Shown one piece after another: positions 1 through 11,662 of a DNA stretch of 62,190 bases. The notes under the pieces are model-generated. The model did not search any database. It had not been told where the DNA came from and was given only the letters and a program-made list of their open reading frames with translations. The number at the start of each line of letters is the position of its first letter. The first letter of the stretch is position 1. Source of the DNA: an uncultured Lachnospiraceae bacterium (GTDB lineage Bacteria > Bacillota > Clostridia > Lachnospirales > Lachnospiraceae); contig CAMWCA010000013.1 of assembly GCA_947172705.1 (NCBI GenBank), positions 1 to 62,190 on the forward strand, given 5' to 3'. Position numbers and translations under genes: made by a program.

Positions 1-110
1 GCTATTGCCCTGCCGTTCCCCTTTGCCATCCATCCCCTGGGGCAGCGCCCTTTATGCCAACATCATTTGAAGCCCCCAAAATATCGAATACAAACAAAGA
101 GGAAACTATT

Positions 111-2108
111 ATGAATGCAGCGGAAAAGTACGGAAAATCTTATTTTATGCCCCCTAAAGTAACCTATGACTGGGTAAAAAAGGACACTATTACGAAGCCC
201 CCTATCTGGTGCAGCGTGGATTTAAGGGATGGAAACCAGGCATTGATCGAGCCCATGGGGCTGGAGGAAAAGCTGGAATTTTTCAGGATGCTGGTGGAGA
301 TCGGCTTTAAGGAGATCGAAGTGGGATTTCCTGCGGCTTCCGACACGGAATATCAGTTTGTGAGAGCCTTGATCGAGAGAAATATGATACCGGAGGATGT
401 GACCATTCAGGTATTGACCCAGGCAAGGGAACACATTATCAGAAAGACCTTTGAGGCGGTGAAGGGTGCGCCCTCGGCGATTGTCCATCTTTATAACTCC
501 ACATCAGTTGCACAGCGGGAGCAGGTATTTCGAAAATCAAAGGAAGAAGTAAAGCGTCTTGCTGTGGACGGCGCAAAGCTTCTGAAGGAGATTGCAGAAG
601 AGACGGAAGGCAATTTTACCTTTGAATACAGCCCGGAAAGCTTTCCCGGAACAGAGGTAGATTATGCGGTGGAGGTGTGCAACGGGGTATTGGAAGTATG
701 GCAGCCCATGCCAGAGCACAAAGCAATCATCAACATCCCTACTACAGTACAGATCGCCATGCCCCATGTATTTGCCTGTCAGGTGGAATATATTCATAAG
801 CATTTAAAATACAGAGATGCAGTGGTTTTAAGCGTACATCCTCACAACGACAGGGGATGCGGTGTCAGTGACGGAGAGTTTGGAGTGCTGGCGGGGGCGG
901 ACCGGATAGAGGGGACGCTCTTTGGAAACGGAGAAAGAACCGGAAATGTAGACCTTGTTACCCTTGCCATGAACATGGTATGCCACGGAGTGGAGCCGGG
1001 GCTTGATTTTGGCAATATCACGAAAATCCGGGAAACCTATGAGCTGCTTACGGGTATGAAGGTCCATGAAAGAACCCCTTATGCGGGAGATTTGGTATTT
1101 ACCGCTTTTTCAGGTTCTCATCAGGATGCCATATCCAAGGGAATGGCATGGCGGGATGCAGGCAAAAGCGGCAAACGCTGGGATGTTCCCTACCTGCCCA
1201 TTGACCCTCAGGATCTGGGAAGAGAGTATGAATCTGATGTAATCCGAATCAACAGCCAGTCGGGTAAAGGAGGCATCGCCTTTATCCTGAAACAGAATTT
1301 TGGTATTGGGCTGCCTGACAAGATGAAAGAGGAAGTAGGCTACCTGATGAAAGGCATTTCTGATCAGAGGCATAAAGAGCTTACGCCGGAGGATATCTAT
1401 CAGATCTTTGAGGATCACTATATCCGCCAAAGAGAGATTTTTGATATTCCGGAATGCCACTTTAAGCAGGTGGACGGAGGGATTTCCGCAGAGGTGACCA
1501 TAGAACAGAATAAAGAAAGACGAGTCATTGAAACCACAGGAAACGGACGGCTGGATGCGGTGAGCAATGCGATTAAGCTCTATTTTGGAGTCAGCTATGA
1601 GCTTTCAGTTTACGAGGAGCATGCCCTGTCAAAAGGTTCTTCCTCCAAAGCGGCGGCGTATGTGGGAATTTTGAAGGACGGTAAAATGTACTGGGGCGTA
1701 GGCTTGGACGAAGATATTATCAAAAGCTCCATTGCCGCGCTGGTTTCCGCAGGCAATAAGATGACCCTCAGCGAGAATATACGGGAGGGAAGAGAAGAAC
1801 GGATCGTGGACATCATGCGGTATGTACAAAACCATTACAAGGATGTGACCCTGGAGCAGCTCTCCGAAAATTTCCACCTTTCCAGCCCCTACCTTTCCAA
1901 ATATATCAAAGAACATACAGGAGCCACCTTCCAGGAGGCGGTAAAGCGGGCAAGGATGAAAAAAGCGCGGGCAATGCTGAAAGAAACCAACCAGACAGTA
2001 GAGAGCATTGCGGCAAGCGTAGGCTACGAGACGGTAGAACACTTTAATCGCCTGTTCAAAAAGACCTACGGAATGACCCCCGTACAATTTCGAAGAGAAA
2101 ACAGGTAG
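111..2108 (+). CDS. leuA: 2-isopropylmalate synthase with fused C-terminal AraC-type DNA-binding domain
   Basis: Catalyses the first committed step of leucine synthesis, condensing acetyl-CoA with 2-oxoisovalerate. The start chosen is ATG 111 because an AGAGGAA ribosome binding site lies at 98-104; an upstream in-frame ATG at 54 has none. The 665-residue product shows the HMGL-like TIM barrel with SVDLRDGNQ near residue 35, HPHNDRG near 243 and GNGERTGN near 272, followed by the LeuA regulatory domain ending near residue 555. Unlike normal LeuA of this long subfamily (about 555 residues), it continues directly into about 100 residues that form a complete two-helix-turn-helix AraC domain (from about residue 563, ending in [10 protein letters not shown]). 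The coding frame is continuous, so this is a real fusion in the sequence. I infer a leucine-responsive enzyme that may also bind DNA; a role as regulator is unproven. No other leucine gene is in the window. Confidence 0.93.
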   Translation: MNAAEKYGKSYFMPPKVTYDWVKKDTITKPPIWCSVDLRDGNQALIEPMGLEEKLEFFRMLVEIGFKEIEVGFPAASDTEYQFVRALIERNMIPEDVTIQVLTQAREHIIRKTFEAVKGAPSAIVHLYNSTSVAQREQVFRKSKEEVKRLAVDGAKLLKEIAEETEGNFTFEYSPESFPGTEVDYAVEVCNGVLEVWQPMPEHKAIINIPTTVQIAMPHVFACQVEYIHKHLKYRDAVVLSVHPHNDRGCGVSDGEFGVLAGADRIEGTLFGNGERTGNVDLVTLAMNMVCHGVEPGLDFGNITKIRETYELLTGMKVHERTPYAGDLVFTAFSGSHQDAISKGMAWRDAGKSGKRWDVPYLPIDPQDLGREYESDVIRINSQSGKGGIAFILKQNFGIGLPDKMKEEVGYLMKGISDQRHKELTPEDIYQIFEDHYIRQREIFDIPECHFKQVDGGISAEVTIEQNKERRVIETTGNGRLDAVSNAIKLYFGVSYELSVYEEHALSKGSSSKAAAYVGILKDGKMYWGVGLDEDIIKSSIAALVSAGNKMTLSENIREGREERIVDIMRYVQNHYKDVTLEQLSENFHLSSPYLSKYIKEHTGATFQEAVKRARMKKARAMLKETNQTVESIAASVGYETVEHFNRLFKKTYGMTPVQFRRENR

Positions 2109-2118
2109 AATGGGGGAC

Positions 2119-2354
2119 GGCACGCTTGCAGATGGCATTGCTGACGAATCAGAAAGGGGGAAGGGCACAAAGGAATCCCACGGGTGCTCCGTTGCACCGT
2201 GCATTGCGATGAGCCTTTGAACGTAAAAATCATGTCAGCATGGGCTGCCATGATTTTCAGAGTCTCATCTCCATGGTGCAAAGTCGTACCCATAGGATTC
2301 CTTTGTGCCCTTCCCCCTTTCTGATTTGTCAGCAATGCCATCTGCAAGCGTGCC
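2119..2354 (-). repeat. Long hairpin element, copy 1 (conserved core, private arms)
   Basis: A 236-bp near-perfect palindrome fills most of the gap between the convergent leuA and GH1 genes. The arms at 2119-2180 and 2293-2354 are complementary with only a few mismatches over about 60 bp. Read on the minus strand, the core (2192-2281) matches copies 2 and 3: it shares ATGGAGATGAGACTC, a TGCTGA loop motif and AGGCTCATCG. Within the core, stem TTGCACC/GGTGCAA replaces TTGTGCG/CGCACAA of copy 2, and ATCATG/CATGAT replaces ATCGTG/CACGAT, so pairing is kept while sequence changes. The arms have no resemblance to those of the other copies. No direct repeat is visible at its ends. No protein is credible here. 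Confidence 0.85.
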
Positions 2355-2384
2355 TTTTAATGCCAAGGCTATATATGGAAGAAG

Positions 2385-2432
2385 AAAAAAGAGTTGCAAG
2401 CGATCAGGTGATGGTTGGCTGCAACTCTTTTT
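2385..2432 (-). terminator. Bidirectional intrinsic terminator
   Basis: Stem GAGTTGCA (2391-2398) pairs with TGCAACTC (2420-2427), with A-runs before and T-runs after it on both strands. It lies immediately beyond the stop codon of the minus-strand GH1 gene and would also stop plus-strand transcription coming from leuA and hairpin copy 1. Confidence 0.8.
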
Positions 2433-2436
2433 GGGT

Positions 2437-3861
<1,425 letters not shown>

Positions 3862-3869
3862 TTACCTAC

Positions 3870-5804
<1,935 letters not shown>

Positions 5805-6665
5805 TCAGTCCTCATCTCCCACGGTTGTGATTCTGCGGATATAGACGGTCAGATAGATCAGCTCCTCCTCGGGAACTGCGATCTGATAGTCCTCCCAGAG
5901 CATTTTTGCTATGGTTTCCGCACACCTGTAGCTTTCCATATATTGCGTGCGGATCAGCTTGTGAAAATCCAGATCGTTTCCATCCAGCATGGTGTCGCCA
6001 AAGAGACGCTGGGCAAAAAACTTCAGATGGGTGACAAACCGTATATAATGTACGGATTCCTCATCGAAGTTCATTTGATACCGATAGCGTACAATGCTGA
6101 TGATTTTATGGATCAGTTCTGTCATACGAACAGAATCGTTCAGATCCGAGTAGTTGAATTCCGCGTTTACAATGTGCATTGCAATGGACGCCGCTTCGTC
6201 CTCAGGAAGCTTTGCCCCGGTTTTTTCGCTGATCAGGGACAGGGCGTATCTGGCAATTTCAAATTCCCTGGGATAAAAATTCCTGATTTCCAGCAGCAAT
6301 ACGTTTTTAAATTCCAGCCCCTGTTCCATGCGGGATACGGCAAAGGAAATATGGTCGATCAGGTGCAGGAGCAGAGCTTCGTCCAGCTCGACGCCCAGGG
6401 CATCCTGGGCGCGCTTTAGAATCTCGTCGGCAATTTCCATATAAACCTCCGGGGTCTGTGCCAATAAAGCATAGAGCTTTCCGGTGACGTTTTTAGACTT
6501 TAAAAAATATTCTTTCTCCACTCTGGAAGCGTCGATCTCATCGCCGGCTTTTGCTTTAAAGCCGATCCCCTTGCCTACCAGGATTCTTTCCTGATTGCGT
6601 TCGTTTCTGGCGCACACCACGTTGTTGCTGATTGGATTTTTTATGATCCATTTTCTGGAGCTCAT
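5805..6665 (-). CDS. licT: LicT/BglG-type transcription antiterminator
   Basis: RNA-binding antiterminator controlled by PTS phosphorylation. The 286 residues comprise an N-terminal co-antiterminator RNA-binding domain (1-55, with NNVVCARNERNQERILVGKG) and two PRD domains. PRD1 carries HLIDHISFAVSR (about residues 100-111), and PRD2 carries the conserved histidines in MHIVNAEFN and in the region around RFVTHLKFF. It is the first gene of the minus-strand operon. The leader before it contains a RAT site overlapping an intrinsic terminator, so the protein should control its own operon: active and binding RAT when substrate drains phosphate from EII, inactive otherwise. The start ATG 6665 has only a weak ribosome binding site (GGAAAGGG, far upstream). 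Confidence 0.93.
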   Translation of the reverse strand: MSSRKWIIKNPISNNVVCARNERNQERILVGKGIGFKAKAGDEIDASRVEKEYFLKSKNVTGKLYALLAQTPEVYMEIADEILKRAQDALGVELDEALLLHLIDHISFAVSRMEQGLEFKNVLLLEIRNFYPREFEIARYALSLISEKTGAKLPEDEAASIAMHIVNAEFNYSDLNDSVRMTELIHKIISIVRYRYQMNFDEESVHYIRFVTHLKFFAQRLFGDTMLDGNDLDFHKLIRTQYMESYRCAETIAKMLWEDYQIAVPEEELIYLTVYIRRITTVGDED

Positions 6666-6703
6666 ACGTTTTCAACCATGCCCTTTCCGCCGTTTAGGGA
6701 AAT

Positions 6704-6755
6704 AAAAAAAGACCCCCATTACATGCACACAAAATAAACATGTAATCTCAAGTCT
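6704..6755 (-). terminator. Leader terminator of the beta-glucoside operon
   Basis: On the minus strand, AGACTTGAGATTACATG pairs with CATGTAATGGGGGTCT and is followed by a run of seven T. Its 5' side overlaps the RAT sequence, so formation of the antiterminator hairpin excludes it. It sits between the promoter and licT. Confidence 0.85.
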
Positions 6756-6779
6756 TGCCTATAGAATAGTCACAAGCTT
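6748..6779 (-). promoter_or_regulatory. RAT, ribonucleic antiterminator site for LicT
   Basis: The minus-strand segment contains CTTGTGACTATTCTA followed by AGGCAAGACTTG. This agrees with the BglG-family RAT pattern (…TTGTTACTG…GCAGGCAAAACC…) and partly overlaps the downstream terminator stem, as required for the mechanism. Confidence 0.75.
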
Positions 6780-6808
6780 GATGGAGTCATTCGTTCAAAT
6801 CTATGACA

Positions 6809-6837
6809 ACCATATCATAGAAGGGTAAAAGTGTCAA
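6809..6837 (-). promoter_or_regulatory. Promoter of the licT-PTS-GH1 operon
   Basis: TTGACA (6837-6832) and TATGGT (6814-6809) are separated by 17 bp on the minus strand, about 30 bases before the RAT site. No CRE-like box could be read with confidence around it. Confidence 0.75.
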
Positions 6838-6934
6838 CTGATGAAGTGCAAATTTGTATATTTCATAAAAATGATATGGACTAGAATTGTGCAATTTGCC
6901 AGACAATATTTTGAACCAATATGCTTATTTTTTA

Positions 6935-6991
6935 AAAAATACAAAATGAATGGACCTTGGGATAAAATGAATAGATTTTGGGACAAAATGA
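6935..6991 (+). promoter_or_regulatory. Three direct repeats, 21-bp period, upstream of the histidine kinase gene
   Basis: ACAAAATGA (6941-6949), ATAAAATGA (6962-6970) and ACAAAATGA (6983-6991) recur exactly every 21 bp, the last two inside the longer unit TTGGGAYAAAATGA. A -10 box TATAAT lies at 7018-7023 with no good -35, so the promoter looks activator-dependent. Repeats on one face of the helix upstream of a poor -35 are the arrangement used by LytTR response regulators. The identity of the binder is inference. Confidence 0.65.
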
Positions 6992-7092
6992 GAGTGCGTG
7001 AATGGCAGAGTATATAGTATAATATTATAATTACATTTTTTAGTGATCGTTATGAAGACAAGCTGCTGGTTAAGGGGGCATTAAAACTAAAG

Positions 7093-8394
7093 ATGATATG
7101 GTTAAGGGATTTATCGATTTTCTGGGGGATGTTTCATGTGATCTTCCTCTTTATTATGCTGTTTCGGTCGCGGTTTACTAAAAAAAGAACGGTTTTGGCA
7201 GCAGGGATCGGTATGGGCATTTTGATGGGAGTGAATGGAATGGGACTGCTCCTGTATGGTATTGATGCCATATCGCAGGCGTTTCTGTTTACCTGCTCTA
7301 TTCCAAGTTTTATTTTTTTCTATGTAATGAGCGCGGACAAAAGATTCAGGTTTTTGCTTACCTTTTGTCTGGCGGATACCACTTGTCTGTGGCTTATGGC
7401 GGTTACCAATCTGTTGGATTATTACCTTGGAGGCGGAGAATATGTGCTGATGTTTTTCAGCAGATTGATTGCATTTCCCCTTGTAGAGTATTTGGTGTGG
7501 CGATATTTGAGAAAGCCTTATCTGGAATTGCAGGATGCAGTGGAAAAGGGATGGGGTATTTTTGCCGGTATGACCATGCTGTATTACCTGCTGCTGGTTG
7601 TTACGGTACAGTTTCCAACAAACATTGTGGAACGTCCGGAGGATATCTTTCTGTGCGTACTGGTGTTGTTGCTGATGGTATTTAATTATGCCACTATATT
7701 CAGTTCCCTTTACAGACAGCTTCTGCTCTACCGAAAGCAGCAGAGCGAACGGCTTTTGCTGGAGCAGAAGAGCAGCCTGGAGAACCAGCTTGAGAGTCAG
7801 AAGCGTATACGGAAGATGAAGCATGATATGAAGGGATATACGGCGACCCTGTCAGGGCTTCTCGCTGAAGGGAAGGTAAAAGAAGCGCAGGAGTATCTGA
7901 AAGGCGTGGAAAGTGAAATGGAACCCCTGGCTCCTTCCTTTTGCGCTGATCCTTATCTGAACGCGGTGTTTGTCCATTATTCCCAGAAACTGCAGGAATT
8001 GGGAGCGGTATGCAAGATGGATATACAGGCAGGGGAGGGGGAACTGCCCTACATGGAATTGTGTCAGATCCTTTCCAACGGACTGGAGAATGTATGTGAC
8101 GCTTTCAAAAAGCTTGAGGTCGAAAAACGTGAGGTTTCGGTGCAGATGAAATACAGCGGAGGCTGTCTGGGTATTAAGATCAGGAACCGCTGCAGAGAGG
8201 AGCTTCATGTGGAGAGAGGAACCATTGCTCCTACCGATAAGGAGGGGTGGGATCATGGATTTGGACTTGCCACCATACAGGAGGCGGCGGAGCGGCTTGA
8301 CGGGGAGATGTTTTGTTACACGGAGAAAGGAAACTTCGTATTGGATGTGATGATATCGTGCCATCCCTTTGGGAAAAGTACGGCGCGGGGATGA
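7093..8394 (+). CDS. AgrC-like sensor histidine kinase (GHKL)
   Basis: Membrane sensor kinase. The first about 210 of 433 residues form six to seven hydrophobic segments. A coiled linker follows (about 215-240), then the phospho-acceptor motif MKHDMKGY (His about residue 244), an N box ILSNGLENVCDAF (about 327-339) and a G-box GFGLATIQ (about 390). This order is that of AgrC/VirS-type kinases, whose partner is normally a LytTR regulator. No response regulator lies beside it in this window. Instead the next gene, 18 bp on, is a large cell-wall protein, so the pair appears to be transcribed together. The ligand is unknown; no peptide precursor was seen. Confidence 0.88.
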   Translation: MIWLRDLSIFWGMFHVIFLFIMLFRSRFTKKRTVLAAGIGMGILMGVNGMGLLLYGIDAISQAFLFTCSIPSFIFFYVMSADKRFRFLLTFCLADTTCLWLMAVTNLLDYYLGGGEYVLMFFSRLIAFPLVEYLVWRYLRKPYLELQDAVEKGWGIFAGMTMLYYLLLVVTVQFPTNIVERPEDIFLCVLVLLLMVFNYATIFSSLYRQLLLYRKQQSERLLLEQKSSLENQLESQKRIRKMKHDMKGYTATLSGLLAEGKVKEAQEYLKGVESEMEPLAPSFCADPYLNAVFVHYSQKLQELGAVCKMDIQAGEGELPYMELCQILSNGLENVCDAFKKLEVEKREVSVQMKYSGGCLGIKIRNRCREELHVERGTIAPTDKEGWDHGFGLATIQEAAERLDGEMFCYTEKGNFVLDVMISCHPFGKSTARG

Positions 8395-8412
8395 AAACAG
8401 GAGGTAGGGACG

Positions 8413-11400
8413 ATGAAGAGAAAAAGAACTTTGTTACCGAAAACAGTAGCGGCGCTGGTTTCCATGGCGCTGATCGTGGGCGCACTGTGGAATGCTGCGC
8501 CGATCAACGTACTGGCGGCGGAATCGGCGGAATCTGAGGGTACGGCTGCAGAGGAGTCTGTGGAACCTGGGAGCACAGTCACAGAGGAATCCGTGGAGCC
8601 TGAGGAAGCTGAGGGCACAGTCAACGAGGAGCCTGTAGAGAAGGAGGAACCTGCTCCGAAGGAGACGATACCAGGGGAAATCCTGCCGGAGAAAACTGTA
8701 CCGGAAGGGACAATTCCAGAGGATATTGCACCTGAGGAGGCAGCGCCTCAGGAGACGGTATCTGAAGCGGAAGAGATCATGGAGGAAGATTTGGAGCAGG
8801 TGCAGACCTTCGGCGTAGAGGAGCTTACGGCGGAAGGGGATACATTTAGTTATACTATAAATATTAATGTATATGGTGAGAATGAAAGATACCCCTTTGA
8901 AGAGGCATTTGTAAAGATGGTGTGTGTGGCTGACGGTTCTGAAACGAAAGGTAGTTATGTTAAAGAAGAGGGGAGTTATAAGTACACCTTTGAATTAGAG
9001 AAGGGAAAAGTATATAAGTTATATATTATGGATGCACAGGCGGCTTATTTTGAGTGTGCAGGAGATAGAGATGGAGGAATCAGGCCTGTATATGCGCTTA
9101 ATTTTTATGATGGCGATGTGCTGCAGAATGTGCAATATGTGCCGTATGGAGCATCGACAAAGCAGCCCGCTCCGCCGGAAAAGGAGGGCTATACCTTTGC
9201 AGGATGGATGACAGAAAATGGCGGTAACACAGCATTTACTTTTGGCTTTGGGATGGGTGTTGTAACAAATGTTTACGCTTCCTGGACGGAGAATGTTCCG
9301 GACGATGAAAACAAGGACTGGACCCTGGGGGAGGATGGAACCCTGACCATTCTTTCCAGTGCGGGTATGGCGGATTGGGACGCTCATAATGGCGGGAAAG
9401 AATCTCAGGTAGTAAATGTGGTCATACAGGGAGATGTGACTGAAATTGAAGATATTCGGTTTTATGGGTATACATATACAGGGCTTAAAGGGATTGACCT
9501 GAGCGGATCTCAGATCACGAAAATCGGGGAATCGGCGTTTCAGGATTGTAGTGTCCTCCAATCAGTAATACTTCCGAATTGTCTTGAAACAATTGGAAAT
9601 TGGGCATTTCTTCGATGTGGGAGCCTGAAGGAAATTTCCATACCGGGTAGTGTGAGGGAACTCAGGGGAGAGGCTTTTTCAGGTTGTACAAGTCTGGAAA
9701 AAATAATGATGCAGGGCAGCGTGCCTCCGGCGCTTGTATATGAAAATATGCATTACAATACTTTTGAAGATTGCGGATTTGTCACAGCGAATACGAAAGG
9801 TATCATTGTGCCGGAGGGCTCGAAAGCCGCCTATGAAAATGAGTGGAGCGGCTGGAAGGAATACATTACAGACGGGACGGTAGAGGATACCCGTACTAAG
9901 ATCAATGCTGTGCAGGGGCAGATGAGCAATTTCACGGCTCCCGCATATGGTGAGGAGGTGCAGCATCCAAGGCTGAACCCCGACATAGAGCAGGTGTCTG
10001 CCTCCATTTGCTGGGAGAAAAAGAATGAGGAGGGAAATTGGGAAAGAGTAACGGATTCCCAATACACAACAGGGGTTTATCGTTTAAGATCAACAATTGC
10101 TCGATATACGAGGTTTGCAGGAAGCCATGTGATTACACCGGACTGCACTCTTACAGTGGACGGGCAGGTCTGGACGGCTGTTCCGAATTCCTATATGAAC
10201 GGTTCGGAAGCAAACTATATTGGCATGTATTCGCCCGAATATGTTGTTTCTGATGAAAAGGCTCCGGAAGGGGAGTTGAACAAGGAGGTTCAGAAAGGGG
10301 AGAACGCACCGGATACAGTTCTCGCCGGAACAGCGGAAGAACTGGCGGAACTAATTCTAACAGAAGAGGAAAAGCAGCAGGCTGCAAAGGGAACGAATGT
10401 TAAGATTGTTCTTTATGTAAGGGATGCAGGCGCAAGTGTCAGCAGCGGAGATCAGGCGGCGGTGGAGTCGGCATTAAATGACTTTACACTGGGACAGTAT
10501 TTGAACATCCATCTGCTTAAGTACATTGGAGATGTCTACAGGGAAGTATCGGAAACCAAAGGAAAGCTGACTATTACCATTGCAGTGCCCGACAGCCTGA
10601 AAAATACCGACAGCCAAAAGACAAGAACCTTTGGGGTGATCCGTGTCCATGGCGGGCAGGCGGAGTTTTTGAACGACCTGGATCAGAGCGAAGATACCAT
10701 CACCATAGAGACGGATCGCTTTTCCACTTATGCGGTAGTTTATCAGGACGATGCAAAGGACGATGACGACAATACTGGCGGAAATGGCGGAAGCGGCAAC
10801 ACTGGCAGCGGAGATGGAAACGGCGGAAGCGGCAGTACAGGCGGCGGAAATGAAAATGACGGAAGCGGCAGTACAGGCGGCGGAAATGGAAATGGCGGAA
10901 GCGGCAGTACAGGCGACGGAAATGAAAATGGCGGAAGCGGCAGTACGGGCGGCGGAAATGAAAATGACGGAAGCGGCAGTACAGGCGGCGGAGACGGAAA
11001 TGGCGGAAGCAGCAGTGACGGCGGCAATGGACAGAATGACAGTCAGGGAAGCAGCAATGATAAGCAGGCAGGAAATGGCGTTCAGAACCCTGAAAGCAAG
11101 GGCAACGGCAATGCAGCAGGCGTTCAGAAGGAAAGCTCCAGCCGGGGAAGGGACTCAGAACCGAAAACCGGAGATGCCACACCCATAGAATTGCATGCGA
11201 CTTTTGCCATGATAGCCGGGCTTGCTTATCTGTTGGTATATTTTACGGATGCCAGAGGAGGCATGAGCGAGGAGACGAAGAAAGAACTGATGGGAACTCT
11301 GGTGAGATGGGCAAAGCAGGGAGGAAGGATCAGGAGACTTGCGGCGCTTGCAGCAATGTTTGTGTTGCTGGTGTACTATCATGGGACGAAGAATTTGCAT

Positions 11401-11433
11401 CGCGGCGTGAGAAGAGAGACGGCTGCGGAATAA
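8413..11433 (+). CDS. Cell-wall-anchored BspA-like leucine-rich surface protein
   Basis: A secreted 1006-residue protein starting at ATG 8413 after AGGAGG. In order: signal peptide (1-36), a Glu/Pro/Thr-rich stretch (37-135), an InlB/Flg_new-type repeat (EGYTFAGWMTENG, about 255-267), BspA-type leucine-rich repeats (about 340-450, with IGESAFQDC and RGEAFSGC), a further extracellular region, and a Gly-Asn-Ser low-complexity linker (about 785-885). At about residue 915 comes EPKTGD, a sortase-like motif with Glu in place of Leu. It is followed by a hydrophobic segment, a charged stretch and a second hydrophobic segment, longer than a usual sorting tail. It may be sortase-anchored or simply membrane-held. 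It shares a transcript with the upstream histidine kinase. Ligand unknown. Confidence 0.85.
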   Translation: MKRKRTLLPKTVAALVSMALIVGALWNAAPINVLAAESAESEGTAAEESVEPGSTVTEESVEPEEAEGTVNEEPVEKEEPAPKETIPGEILPEKTVPEGTIPEDIAPEEAAPQETVSEAEEIMEEDLEQVQTFGVEELTAEGDTFSYTININVYGENERYPFEEAFVKMVCVADGSETKGSYVKEEGSYKYTFELEKGKVYKLYIMDAQAAYFECAGDRDGGIRPVYALNFYDGDVLQNVQYVPYGASTKQPAPPEKEGYTFAGWMTENGGNTAFTFGFGMGVVTNVYASWTENVPDDENKDWTLGEDGTLTILSSAGMADWDAHNGGKESQVVNVVIQGDVTEIEDIRFYGYTYTGLKGIDLSGSQITKIGESAFQDCSVLQSVILPNCLETIGNWAFLRCGSLKEISIPGSVRELRGEAFSGCTSLEKIMMQGSVPPALVYENMHYNTFEDCGFVTANTKGIIVPEGSKAAYENEWSGWKEYITDGTVEDTRTKINAVQGQMSNFTAPAYGEEVQHPRLNPDIEQVSASICWEKKNEEGNWERVTDSQYTTGVYRLRSTIARYTRFAGSHVITPDCTLTVDGQVWTAVPNSYMNGSEANYIGMYSPEYVVSDEKAPEGELNKEVQKGENAPDTVLAGTAEELAELILTEEEKQQAAKGTNVKIVLYVRDAGASVSSGDQAAVESALNDFTLGQYLNIHLLKYIGDVYREVSETKGKLTITIAVPDSLKNTDSQKTRTFGVIRVHGGQAEFLNDLDQSEDTITIETDRFSTYAVVYQDDAKDDDDNTGGNGGSGNTGSGDGNGGSGSTGGGNENDGSGSTGGGNGNGGSGSTGDGNENGGSGSTGGGNENDGSGSTGGGDGNGGSSSDGGNGQNDSQGSSNDKQAGNGVQNPESKGNGNAAGVQKESSSRGRDSEPKTGDATPIELHATFAMIAGLAYLLVYFTDARGGMSEETKKELMGTLVRWAKQGGRIRRLAALAAMFVLLVYYHGTKNLHRGVRRETAAE
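10775..11030 (+). repeat. 36-bp tandem repeats encoding Gly-Asn-Ser linker
   Basis: Within the surface protein gene, units of about 36 bp built on GGAAATG, GGCGGAAGCGGCAGTAC and GGCGGC recur about six to seven times with small variations. They encode GSGSTGGGNxNx. Such minisatellites can change copy number by slippage or recombination, altering how far the outer domains stand from the wall. Confidence 0.85.
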
Positions 11434-11497
11434 AAATAAATTTGTGGAAGATAAAGGAAGCACTGATTTGTAAAAACTGCTTTATGTTTAAAAGTTA

Positions 11498-11536
11498 TAA
11501 TAGGCATGATCGTAACAGGTCATGCCTGTTATTTTT
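11498..11536 (+). terminator. Intrinsic terminator after surface protein gene
   Basis: AGGCATGA pairs with TCATGCCT across a ten-base loop and is followed by GTTATTTTTG. It closes the kinase-surface protein unit. Confidence 0.75.
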
Positions 11537-11662
11537 GTAAAGGTTATTACATTTAATGTTTGTGAAGGTGGAAAAATAATTTGGTGTATGGTAAAATTAC
11601 GAAACAGATATTTAGTTTTCGATTAGATAGAAGAAGTGATGTGTTAAGACTGGAGCGGTGCT

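Noticed and set aside
1..110. Leucine T-box or leader peptide before leuA
   Set aside because: Only 110 bases are visible, with no AGGGTGGNACCGCG box and no run of leucine codons. The true leader may lie outside the window.
2119..2354. Hairpin copy 1 as an ordinary terminator between convergent genes
   Set aside because: A separate intrinsic terminator lies at 2385-2432, the palindrome is far too long, and its core recurs at 19.3 and 62.1 kb in other contexts.
10700..11188. Long open frames opposite or beside the Gly-rich repeats
   Set aside because: They are shadows of the 36-bp repeat, which lacks stop codons in several frames.
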